Of a stretch of DNA of 48,584 bases, positions 20,395 to 30,973 are shown in pieces. Every line of letters begins with the position of its first letter. Within the stretch, counting starts at the first letter, position 1. Made by a program: the position numbers and the translations under genes. The notes under the pieces are model-generated. The model did no database searches and was not told the origin of the DNA. It saw nothing but the letters and a program-made list of their open reading frames with translations. Source of the DNA: Daldinia sp. FL1419 (lineage: Eukaryota > Ascomycota > Sordariomycetes > Xylariales > Hypoxylaceae); the NCBI GenBank assembly GCA_025201765.1, contig MU623538.1, positions 1 to 48,584 on the forward strand, in the 5' to 3' direction.

Positions 20395-21508
20395 CTTAAA
20401 TGAAAAACAGCAACAGATGTCAGAAATGAAGGATCAATTATAATAAATTAATGAATTATAAGAAAAACCCGGATTGTTAAAATTGTGACTTAAATGTTAC
20501 AGGTAGATAGTATAAGATAGATACCTACGTACGTACGTACGTCTATGGTAAAGTAAATGTCTGCAGGTGCTCCGATAAAGTGGATGGCGGTAACTCGCAG
20601 ATAGCCGCGGTTTCTCGCGTAGGATTCGCGAGGTCACGTGACAGAGTCGATCCAACTGCCGATGGGTTTTCGTAGACAATAGTTGATGCACAATGAATGA
20701 AGAAAAATTTAAAAAATAAAAAATAATAATAATAAATAAAAAATAAAAAACTACCAATTCAATAGTCGTTCTAATACTTCATCAAGCTATATTTCTATAT
20801 TATTTCTAGAAGGCATACGACAGGTACCATGCGGCTTTTCGTCTTAAATACCCAAGAGATAAAACCCCAGCCGGGTACTCGCATGTGTTACACCATTGTG
20901 GTAATGAAGAAGGTGCAGCACATATAACAAGTTACAAGGTGTAGTTACCTACAAACACAAACAATACCTACATGTACCTAGGACCCTAGGTATGTACGTG
21001 AGTAATTCAATGTACCTACTTCGTACGGTCTTATAAGTCAGATGTACATTCAAGTTACCTAGAATATTAGACTTTAGGCATACATGTAAATATAGTACCT
21101 ATTGACAAGTGAGGTTGGACCTGGTTCGTACCTGTTGCCCAGTCATATGGAAGACCTCCATGTACCTAACCGTAGGCAACTACCAATCCTTACTACATAC
21201 ATGTATCCTACGACTTTTAAATCAAGATCCTCTCCCAAGTATCCGAAGCTAACTAGGTAGATTCCACATGACGTCCTTAATAAGCCCAGCCCTAAATTAT
21301 CTTGACAAGTTTCATAGAGGTTGTGTGTTCTACAATCTGGATACAGTTTCCATCTCCCTTCTCATGTTATCTTCGGCATCGAGACTTTATTTTTCTTTTG
21401 TATCTTCACGTCGTTCTTTCAATCGAGTTTCCGATTCTAGTATCGAAGCATAGCTTTGTTCCTACCGGTTATTCTGTGATTTAAATCGAATCTGCCCTAC
21501 AAGCTACA
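20395..21508. promoter_or_regulatory. Divergent region ORC1 / uncharacterised gene, with CACGTG box
   Basis: About 1.1 kb. The 10-bp palindrome GTCACGTGAC (20633-20642) lies some 240 bp upstream of the ORC1 start and is a classic bHLH (Cbf1/USF-type) site. TACGTACGTACGTACG (about 20526-20542) and many ACCTAGG/GTACCTA motifs (20940-21200) follow. An AT-rich patch of about 60 bp lies at 20700-20760. No coding frame is supported. Confidence 0.45.
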
Positions 21509-23607
21509 ATGGAACCGCTGATTACCATGTACGTGCTTTTCTCACCTCGCATGATCAGCCGTCTTGGATTTTGAGTTGATACTAATCTATGAATTGCCCT
21601 ACGTTTAGTAGTTCTTACACGCCCAATAGCGACGACTTTCGCGGCAATTCAGTATCTTCCTCGGACTTGTTTCTCCTCGAGAGTCCAGAAAAGGGGCCCA
21701 GCAATGACGAAGCCGCACTCCAGCACTTTCCCATCCTTGATCCCGACTCTTATGGACTCGGATCTGGACTAGCTGTCTACACCCCCTCTACTACGTCGGA
21801 TTTACAACCTGAAGCTAGCCACTCTCCTGAAACTAACCTAACTACATCTCGACTTGTCGTACCTGAAGCCGTTAGGCTGGTCTCCCGCCAGCCAAAGACC
21901 GAGATAGATGATACTCATATAGCCATGATCGACTTCGATCCTGATCAGATGCCTGATAAAATGCCCTCCCAGTCGGTCAAGTCAAGTCCGAGTCTCGACG
22001 ACGCCCATTCAACTGTCAGTATTGTCACCACGCAGATAATTGAGCCTGGCGTAGAGGACCCCAACGAGACAGTGAAGGTTAGTATATCAACTGTCATTTG
22101 TTTTGTATATCGATCAGCTAATTTGATATTTCTTTCGAATAATACCAGGCCCACTTCATCATCCCCCACACTTCGGAATCAACTATCGGAGTGATTGAGG
22201 CTGTGTACAAAGAAATGTCCCGCGTGGGAAAGTACAATCTCGAGCTTCATGAGACTCCCGAAGGTTCCTATATGAGAATCACCGGCCTTGCCAAGAACAT
22301 CGGAGAATATATCAACGTGGCCCAAGATGTGGCCCAAGATTTGATTTCCGACGAGTCTGTAAGGGGATCCAATGTTTTCGTTGAGCCTCCGACCCAAATC
22401 GACAGCGCCGCCCAAGTCGTCTTACGCATCAGCCCCGACACAGGCGGGATACGACCAATCCTACAACCAGGACAAGATGCCGCCGCCGATCTGCAGCTTC
22501 TAGAGACTTCTGAGCAGTATAGAACGAAGCTGAACGAGTATCTCTATAAATCACTGGTCAAGGCTGGTCGCCTCAAGTTGTCATTGGCATTGAGAGTTTA
22601 TTTGGGCCATTTCATGTTGAAAAAGCATCCGAGGGGCAAAGAAGTGTACGGATATAACGACTTTCAGGTCATGGTGAAGAACCCTCGCGCGGGTGGGTGG
22701 CTGGGGAATTGGTGAGCACTTAAATCTCCAAATTCCATAACTTTGGCTGGAATTACTAAGAATTGAATAGGATCGGTGACGAGGCACTGGCTAGAAAGAT
22801 CCTAGATTTCGTCAGAAATAGCACAGACGGTCCGTTTCGACCTACTGGTAACCAGGCGAACATGGCAGCGGATGTGATGCCGGAATATGCTCTCGAGATG
22901 CGCTCCGAGGGCACCAAGTTTGACATTCCCATCAAAAAGAGAACCACTGGAAGAAGGACCAGAGGCACAATCGCATGTCAGCTCTACGCCATCACTTCGA
23001 GCACACTGGGTGCCAACCCTGCGGAATGTAACGTTTACAACTTGAGCCCCGGAAAGTAAGTCTACTACTGGATAACAATTTGCATAGCATACATTCTGAC
23101 ATAGCTACCAGGAACCTTGATTGGCAGTTTGAAGCTATCGACGTGGACAAGGGAGCGAAGACGTTTCCAGAAGTTAACCATTACTTAAGATCGGCCAAGG
23201 TCGAGCTGCATAACTCGGAGCGACCTCACGACTTTGATGTCTACCCTAGCGTGAAGCTAGACCCCTCTGTCACGGTGGAGAGGAAGATCAAGTACGTCGC
23301 AGTCAAGACAATATACCACTTTAGATGGGAGTCCACATCGTACATCGTCGAGATCGCAGTCAACCACCGATGGGATAGCATCCCTGCCATGCAAGCTGAG
23401 GAGGTGCCTAAGACGGAGCTTGGCATCGGCATCTTTGGAGAAGAATGGGACTTCGAAGACGATGCAGTCGGAAATGTGTGGGGTGACGAATTGCAGTATC
23501 TATTTGAGGCCGTGCGAGGCTCAACTGCGCCTGAGGGCCTTGACAGGGTTGACCATTTCCTACGGACAGTCGGCGACATTCGCAATACTTTAGATCACCT
23601 CTTCTAG
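21509..23607 (+). CDS. Uncharacterised fungal protein with a possible KH-like segment
   Basis: Five exons, 21509-21528, 21609-22077, 22149-22711, 22771-23055 and 23112-23607, join in frame to 610 aa. Exon 1 is only 20 nt and is supported by a good donor (gtacgt), a CTAAT branch point and in-frame joining (MEPLITISSYTPNSDDF). Residues 1-160 are Ser/Thr/Pro-rich and disordered. From about 163 the protein is ordered: AHFIIPHTSESTIGVIEAVY, KEMSRVGKYNLELHETPEGS and YMRITGLAKNIGEYINVAQD have the alpha-beta-beta pattern of a KH-type fold. A conserved C-terminal domain contains NLDWQFEAIDVDKG, VERKIKYVAVKTIYHF and WGDELQYLFEAVRGS. It resembles fungal proteins known only by domain-of-unknown-function names; I cannot assign a function. 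It converges with prefoldin 5, 157 bp apart. Confidence 0.8.
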
Positions 23608-23764
23608 GCTTTCTAATTCCAGGTCGAGTCCACAAATTGCCATAAGAAGGGATATATAAAATAAACCCCTACTTAAGAATACGTTTGGCGTTAGAAGTTT
23701 TCGACGTTTAAGACCTAGAATTCATGGCACGCCAAGGATACCTCACTCATAGCTCTCGAGCCGC

Positions 23765-24580
23765 CTACGATGGTGCTGCTGTTGTCTGCTGCGTTCCGCC
23801 GATCATTTTTTGCCTTAGCACTAATATTTTCGTAGCCTGCATTAGCTACTATAGCTTCGAAAAGGGAGAGGAATCCCCAATTAAGATTAGGAAATGTAGA
23901 AAATTTGAAAATACCTTCTTCAATAACCCGGACATTATTGGTCTTGCCCTGTACTATTGCTTCTAAGTCCTTTATGCTTGCTCCAAGCTCTCCCACCTTA
24001 TTCTCGTAGAAATCCGCCGCCGATTTAATATCCTGCAGCTCAAGTTAACGAATTCGATGTCCTTTGTAGCCGCGTTGCGTGTAGTTCTTTCTCACCTTCT
24101 CGACGTAGAAGCCTGTGCCGATATCAACTACAACGTGAGACGCATCCGAAAGGGTTCCGCGGACGTAGAGGGAGTTAGTTAAGGGAACGAGGATCGAGTT
24201 ATTTTCTACATTCTCTAATTAGACGACGCGTTTCGCTTCCTCGTGGATAATCCAACCCGATCAAATTAGTCCAAATTAGTCGGACGTACCGCGTAGAGCA
24301 GGAGCCTTATTCTTATCCTGGACACAGCGTAGGCACTCGCGAAACTTGGACTGGGCGGCGTGTAGCTGGGTAAACGAAGAAGTGAGGTGTTCAAGCTCGT
24401 CGTCAAGCTGCTTCTTTACTTGACTGAGCTGCTGGGCGCTCAGGGTGTCGAGATTTACTGGTGGAGGGGTTAGTTAATATACTGGACTCTACTCTGTCTA
24501 CTCTGATCTGCTAAGTATTGGGGGGGGGGAGATGTGGGGGCGAAGAGGGACGTACTCGTTTCGCTATTCCCGCTGGCCAT
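23765..24580 (-). CDS. Prefoldin subunit 5 (Gim5/PFD5)
   Basis: The alpha-type subunit of the hexameric prefoldin chaperone that passes nascent actin and tubulin to the CCT chaperonin. Five exons, 24580-24556, 24457-24290, 24214-24096, 24032-23915 and 23820-23765, give 161 aa, the usual length. The protein begins MASGNSETTINLDTLSAQQL, followed by the first coiled-coil arm LDDELEHLTSSFTQLHAAQS-KFRECL. The beta hairpins are SILVPLTNSLYVRGTL and VVVDIGTGFYVEK. The second arm runs from DIKSAADFYENKVGELGASI to VIEEVLRQKM. The last intron acceptor (atattag) is fixed by the conserved VLRQKM; other AGs give a different tail. The acceptor of intron 3 could be six bases earlier (adding LQ). Confidence 0.92.
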
Positions 24581-25160
24581 CGTGTGCTATATGCTCTTTA
24601 GATATATTAGGTCGCTGCTTGGAAATTGTAGAGATTTATCGTTTGGGTTGATAGGTTGATAGGTTGATAGGTTGATGGCAGAAGAGATCCTGTGGTGGGG
24701 GAGGGGTACATGGTTCAAGTACCGATGTACCTAAGTACCCTACACAGGATGCTCGTTGATAGATCAAAATCACATCTTAATTATGGCACAAATTACAAGG
24801 AGGTATTACCTAGGTATATTCATATATCCATATTCTAGTTCGCCTGTGCCATGCCCTTTTGATATACATGTAATCTGCGTAGCCAGTATCATATGCTAAC
24901 CGTCTTTATGCCTGACAGGTGTGGAATTGTATGATAGCGACAAATTGAACCCAGATTGTGCAGTAGTCCCCTTGGTTATAACTCACTATCCGCTCTAACT
25001 CCATAGTTGGCGGGCAAGTATATACGCGCCCTTTTTTATAGGTTTAATCCCCTACGAGTAACTCTGAATCTAATAGGGCTCACCTCGCACGGGTTTGCGG
25101 CCTATGCTACCCACTACTAGGAAGAACTGCTTTCCCATATCGTCCTGATCACCCGTAGCA
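24581..25160. other. Spacer between prefoldin 5 and CTP synthase, with 8-bp tandem repeat
   Basis: It contains the prefoldin promoter and the CTP synthase 3' region. AGGTTGAT is repeated four times with period 8 near 24646-24677, about 70-100 bp upstream of the prefoldin ATG. GTACC motifs occur near 24715-24740. No gene is visible. Confidence 0.45.
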
Positions 25161-27807
25161 TCAGAAATGGACACTATCCTCCGCCCCGTTGACGATTCCG
25201 TTGATTTGTTCCTTTTGTTGATGTATCTCCTGGATAATATTATCGAGACAACCTGTGCTGGCGGCCATAAAACCGAGATACGTAGGCGAAGGAGCTAGGA
25301 CACGGGATGTAAATTCAGGATGAGCCTGAACTCCAACGAAAAATGGGTGATCTTGCAGCTCAACGACTTCCATACGCTTCCCCGATTCGTCTTTTCCAAC
25401 GAAATTAAGTCCGGCCTTCTCGAGTTCATCGATATAGTCAGGGTTGACTTCGTATCGATGCCTGTGTCGCTCTTCCATGACGGTGCCGCCTCCATATAAG
25501 GCCCGAAGCTTGCTCCATTCGCTCCCGGGCTGAAAGTGTGTCGCTTTCGTACCGAGTCGCATTGTGCCGCCCATAATCTCTTTTGATCCTTCTGGCATGA
25601 AAATTACAACCCGATGTTCTGCGTTGGCATCAAATTCTTCTGATGTGGCATCCTTGTAACCACAGAGATTCTGCGCAGCTTCTATGACGGCGACCTGCAT
25701 TCCAAGGCAGATTCCTAGGTAAGGAATCTTGCATTCGCGGGCCCATTTAGCGGCCTTAACCATCCCCGCCACACCTCTACCACCGAAACCTCCCGGGCAA
25801 ATACCTGTATCGAATTAGCCAATGACACACTGCATACATCGGAGGAAACCATATAGTTCTTGAGCTATATCCCAAAGGATAGATATCTTATAGTATATTC
25901 GCATTCCTTGTCGATTATCGGATGTAGGTGGTGCAGATTAATTCACTTACAACCAGAAGCAACGGTGAGTTGCGACCAAGCTTTATGATAGGTAGTAGGG
26001 TCGCTCTTTAGAGTGGCGTCTTCAAGGTGCTCTGCGTCGATCCAGCATAGGTTTAGTTTGCGATTGCACCTCATTGCCGAATGCTCTAGAGCTTTGATAA
26101 CAGATAGATAGCCTAGATATCACAAGTTAATGATACTATTATTCTCATATATAGATTGATATTTGGGGGGGGGGGGTTAATTGGAGTGTAGAAAGCCAGC
26201 GACACTTACTATCAGGAAGTGCAATATATTTGCCCACCAAAGCAATGGTTACTGGTTCCAGATAAGGCTTTGTAACGACAGTCTTCTTCCATAGTTTCCA
26301 TAAGCCTTCGCCCTTGTTGACTATGGCTGGGGGAATGGATAGTCGGTCTAACATCAAAGCCTCGCGTAAACGGTTGAGTAAGCCCTGCTCTTCGAGGAGC
26401 AACGGTACTTGATAGATAGTCTCGATATCCCGAACAGTGACTACCTGTTGGTACTCGACCTGGCAGCTTCGGGCGATCTTCTGGGTCGTGGCTTCGTCGA
26501 GGGGGCGCTCACATCGGCAAGCAATCTATAAATGTACTTAGCCGCCAATTTTACGGAATATACCACGGTAATACTGACCAGATCTGGTATCAAACCGGCG
26601 CTTCGCATCTGTTTTATGGCATGCTGCGTGGGCTTAGTCTTTTCTTCTCCATGGATGATGGGCACGTAAGAGACGTGTATATTGACTAAGTTTCCTTTGC
26701 CGACCTTATATCGGAACTGGGTTAATGCCTCGACGAAGGGCATACTCTCAATATCGCCAACCGTGCCACCCTGTTAGACACCGGTTAGATTCCATAAGGG
26801 CCAAGTCTGATTGCGCACCTAATGACAGTGATACAATAACGTAGCGTAAGAACGTACTAGTTCAACTAAGCACCAGAGTTAATTAGCGATCAAAAAATTA
26901 TCAGGAGTCGTGTGGATACATACTGATACAGATATCAGGTTCCTCGTTACTATCATCAACAGGTATCCTCGCTACACGCTGGATCCAGTCCTGGATTGCA
27001 TCTGTGATATGAGGTACGACTTGGACTGTACGACCTATGTAGTCACCCTTTCGTTCACGTTCAATTACGGCTCTTCGAGAGAGATAATGTTAGCACAGGG
27101 TTACCATGGGAGCTATGGCTTGAGGTTACAGACTTGTAGATCTTGCCAGTCGTGATGTTGTTCTCATTAGTAAGGTTGAGGTTTAAGTAACGCTCGTAGT
27201 TCCCGAGATCAAGGTCAGATTCGCCTCCATCCTATCTTCTATTAATACTATGACGAAAAGGTGATCTAGAGGAGACGGAATGTATCACCTTCAAAACAAA
27301 ACACTCCCCGTGCCTTAAATCGGGGATCGCTGTTAGTTTTGTAATGTAAATGCCACCTTAGATATCTCACCTACTCGAGTGGACCTAGTGTACCGGCATC
27401 TACATTCAAATACGGATCAATTTTGATTGCCTGGGATAATCATCATTAGTTTACAACCGTCTAACGAACTGGAAATCCGCATTCTCTCCTACCGTAACTT
27501 TCAGACCCGTCGTCTTAAGCAGTAATCCAGACGAAGAGGCTTGCAAGAGTTAGCAGAGCCGGCAAGTATGTATATAATTTATTTTTCATTTCTGGCGGTA
27601 TACCTATTATGCCTATCAAGTTTATCGTGTTAGCAGCTTAAAGCGGGTTTTCATTTCATTTTGTTAATATTATAGTTATGATTGAACGAGATACAAAAGT
27701 TACTCGACACAGGCCACCCGGGAAGAACAGTAGTAGATAAATGTGAAAAGAACGATACCTTTCCCAATACCGCTGATGACACCACCACTGACTAGCACGT
27801 ACTTCAT
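25161..27807 (-). CDS. CTP synthase (URA7-type), 12 exons including two microexons
   Basis: Converts UTP to CTP using ATP and glutamine. Exons: 27807-27759, 27612-27604, 27539-27493, 27430-27375, 27313-27289, 27231-27134, 27072-26924, 26865-26858, 26770-26579, 26525-26210, 26112-25951 and 25804-25161, for 584 aa, the normal fungal length. The synthetase half starts MKYVLVSGGVISGIGKGIIA (P-loop) and includes DLDLGNYERYLN and IIELGGTVGDIESMPFVEAL. The glutaminase half has IPYLGICLGMQ with the nucleophile Cys403 and VQAHPEFTSR with the partner His and Glu. Exon 2 (9 nt) supplies the GII of GKGIIASS and exon 8 (8 nt) most of IEL before GGTVGD. Unusual residues are Cys58 in HGECF and Lys62 in LKDGGE; the following Asp is kept. 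Divergent from the tRNA synthetase gene. Confidence 0.92.
26858..26865 (-). other. 8-nt microexon of CTP synthase (exon 8)
   Basis: Minus-strand TTGAACTA sits between acceptor gtgcttag and a consensus donor gtacgt. Joining A + 8 nt + GGTGGCACG yields IELGGTVGD, invariant in the family. Skipping it shifts the frame. Confidence 0.8.
27604..27612 (-). other. 9-nt microexon of CTP synthase (exon 2)
   Basis: On the minus strand the nine bases GCATAATAG lie between acceptor cttgatag and donor gtatac, and CTAAC branch-like motifs precede both this exon and the next. Inclusion restores GKGIIASS; skipping joins in frame but deletes three residues right after the P-loop. Confidence 0.8.
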
Positions 27808-28436
27808 CTTGCTGACTTGGTGCAAAGACTTGGAAAACGTAAACGAACGACGCCGATGCCAAGTGAGGCAGGGTTGTCTCTCTTATAACGATGAATTTGA
27901 GAGATATAATTAAAGGAAATAATCGTTGCAAAAATAAAATAAAAGATATAAATTGTTTGGAGGATTTTGCGGCGAGTCTGACTCTGCAGCAGGCAGAACC
28001 TTGATAAAAAACGAGCGATGGATTTTTTTTTTTAAAAAAAAAAAAAGTTTATTATCTGCCTTAGTTATGTTAATCAAGCTTTCTGACGAGTTACCCCTCT
28101 ATCGATAAGATGACTTTATTTCTTTTTATTTATCTTAGCTGTTTTTGGCAGGCGGTCAGAGTTTCGAGGGGTACATGTACGTACCCGATGGAGGGGCATG
28201 CTTAGACCCTGGCTTCTCTATCTCTTCTTTTTGGTGGGGTGAGGGGCTTAGAGGGGTGTGTTCCTAAGTCGCGAAACAATTCAATTCCTTAGCATTAAAT
28301 GTGACTCAGGCTCACACGCCAGCTTCAGCTTCATGTGCTATTATAGCATAAGGGAAAACTTCAAATTTCTAAAAGATTTCTTACTATTTTAACTTAACGC
28401 ATGAAAGCGAGACCTCGATAAAATTTAAAGCTGAGT
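27808..28436. promoter_or_regulatory. Divergent promoter region, CTP synthase / PheRS alpha
   Basis: About 630 bp between two start codons. It carries a T10-A12 inverted homopolymer (about 28022-28047), an ATCGAT site, and ACATGTACGTACC at about 28173-28184. Such poly(dA:dT) tracts exclude nucleosomes in fungal promoters. No frame is supported. Confidence 0.45.
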
Positions 28437-30668
28437 ATGGCTTCCTCAACAACGAACGCCTCGTCGGGGGATCTCGCCTCTCGCATTCTCCAGTCCCTCG
28501 ATCAGACCTCGCCGCTCCTGTCGTCCGAAGCCTTTCCAGGCGCGAGCTTCGTTGAGGTGAAAGCTGCCTTAGACCGACTTGCCTCCCGTGATATGGTAAC
28601 GTACGATACGATTGATCGAGAAGAAGCTATATTAGAACCCGAAGGCGAACAAATTGCCGCTAATGGGAGTCATGAAGCTCGCGTCTTTGACGCCCTACGT
28701 TCTGCCGTCGATGGCCTAACTATACAAGACCTAGAGAAGGCCATCGGTGACAAGAACGTCGTCAAGATCGGCCAGGGAAAGGCTTTCAAGGAGAAGTGGA
28801 TATCCAAGACGAAGGGTATGCGAAAAAAAAATTAAAATAAAATTAAGAAAGTCTTTTCGACGAATTGATGTAGTGAGGCTAATCAACTGGCATATTCGCA
28901 GATGGCAAATTCAAGGCGACGCAGGAATCCATAACTGATGTCACAAAGGAGCAGATGTTAACCATCAAGGAGACCCGAACATATCCTGACGCCAAGTTAC
29001 TTACTGATTTAAAGAAGCGGAAACTCATCAAGATGCAAAAGATCATCAGTTTCAGAATTCACAAGGGCTCTAAATTCGCTTTGAAAATCCCCGAAGAGGC
29101 AACGGACTTAACTGCCGATATGATAGCCACGGGTTCATGGAAGACCGCCGCATTTAAGCCTTATAACTTCAAAGCCTCAGGCGCAGACCAACGGTCTGGT
29201 GCATTACATCCGCTCAACAAGGTTCGCGCAGAGTTTAGGCAGATTTTCTTTGAGATGGGCTTCGAGGAGATGCCTACCGATAAGTAAGTAAATCTATAGC
29301 GAATGGTTTATTTGAGCTAACATAAAGCTTCCTTTCTAGGTTCGTCGAGTCTGGGTTCTGGAACTTTGATGCCCTCTATGTGCCCCAGCAACACCCAGCG
29401 CGTGACTTACAAGACACTGTACGTTTTCTCAAATTTTCTTTTTAATGATTCGTCATCCTTTATGAGATATTCTTCGTCGCATATCTTAAAATACTCCAAC
29501 CTATAATCTATATTATTGTTTTTTTTAACTTTTCCTCGGGGTAGTTCTATATTTCCGATCCTGCCGCAGCCGATAAGCCTCGAGAAACATCGCCAGATGA
29601 CAAGAAAGACTATAATGCTTACTGGGAAAATGTGAAGGCAGTCCACCAGGTACGCAGTCTTCCATAATTCATTTAATTAGCTCCTTACATAGTTCGGAGA
29701 TTATTAATTCGCCTATGACATAGGACGGCAGATATGGCTCAATCGGCTACCGGTATCCTTGGTCAGGAGACGAGTCACTACGATTAGTGTTACGTACTCA
29801 TACGACGGCCATCAGTGCGAACATGCTGCATAAATTGGCAGCAAGAAAGGGCCCTGATGGTCGTCCACCTCCGGCGCGCTACTTTTCTATCGACCGAGTG
29901 TTTAGAAATGAGAGCGTTGATGCGACACATCTCGCAGAGTTCCATCAAGTCGAGGGTGTCATTGCTGACGCCAATTTGACTCTCGGTGGCCTCATGGAGG
30001 TAAGCACCTATTCTCCCTAACTGTAACGACATGATAACTTGGTGCTGACTGGACTTAGTTCATGGACATCTTCTTCGGCAAGATGGGTATCACCGATCTC
30101 AAGTATAAACCGGCCTACAATCCTTGTACGTACTTCTCCTCGAGAGTCTGACTTGACTTCAGTTTTCATATTTAATCGACGTCTGTATTATGGGAGCCAA
30201 ACTATAACTCATTCTATTATATCATAAAAAAAAAGAAGAAGAAAAGCTAACATCTACTTAGATACAGAACCCAGCATGGAAATCTTCTCCTATCGTGCGT
30301 ATATTATCAATTTGCTTCCTCTTTAGCTAGATACTAATTTGTTATGACAGACAAGGGCCTCGGCAAGCTTATTGAAATAGGAAACAGTGGAATGTTCCGT
30401 CCTGAAATGCTCGAGGCTATGGGATTCCCGTACGTATTATACTTCCTATTTATCTTGCTATACTATCCGTCCTCATCTTTTTTTTTTTTCCTTGAAATGA
30501 TTCTTACTTTATGATAGTCCCGACACGCGCGTCTATGGCTGGGGTCTCTCTCTAGAGCGACCCACGATGATCAAATATGGAATCTCCAATATTCGTGAGC
30601 TTCTAGGCCATAAGGTAGACTTAAAATTTGTACAGAGCAGTCCCGCTGTACGTCTGGATAAGGATTAA
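28437..30668 (+). CDS. FRS2: Phenylalanyl-tRNA synthetase alpha subunit, cytosolic (FRS2)
   Basis: The catalytic subunit of the alpha2-beta2 class II enzyme that charges tRNA-Phe. Nine exons: 28437-28815, 28902-29283, 29340-29418, 29545-29649, 29724-29999, 30059-30125, 30262-30294, 30351-30429 and 30518-30668, for 516 aa. The N-terminal winged-helix tRNA-binding domains include LASRILQSLDQ and HEARVFDALRSAVDGLTIQD. The catalytic domain follows: HPLNKVRAEFRQIFFEMGFE, FWNFDALYVPQQHPARDLQD (motif 1 region), the motif 2 signature RVFRNESVDATHLAEFHQVE, and motif 3 GWGLSLERPTMIKYGI. It ends SSPAVRLDKD. All joints are in frame; exon 7 is 33 nt. Lack of a transit-like N-terminus fits the cytosolic rather than the mitochondrial enzyme. 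Confidence 0.96.
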
Positions 30669-30973
30669 AGGGAAAGGTTACGTCTCTTTTTCCAAGCAAA
30701 AGGAATACTAAAAGAAGTAGAATAAATGATATCCACTGCGTGCCCCCAAGTTCATACCGTAGCAGTTGTCTCTGGAACTTTTTGATAAGATCTTGATGAT
30801 ATTTGTAGTGTAGGACTGAGTACAGATTCATTAAAACAAGGGATGTTGTCTATAATAACTAATCTTGGTTACCATGTGCTACGTAACTACATGTGGGTAG
30901 GTACATTCCTTAGTTATGTATAATGCAAAGTTATTAGTGGGGTTCCAGGGGTACACGTATACCATGTACAATA
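30669..30973. other. Spacer downstream of FRS2
   Basis: It contains the presumed FRS2 3' untranslated region and GTAGGTACAT/GTACACGTATACC motifs near 30895-30970. Nothing coding is recognised. Confidence 0.4.

Noticed and set aside
20497..20757. 86-aa minus-strand frame upstream of ORC1
   Set aside because: Rich in Tyr/Phe from AT-rich repeats and TACG runs; no similarity to known proteins recognised and it sits in a promoter region.
27361..27380. Premature TAG in CTP synthase after PLE
   Set aside because: The donor is GTAGGT two bases earlier; splicing gives LEHGE without a stop.
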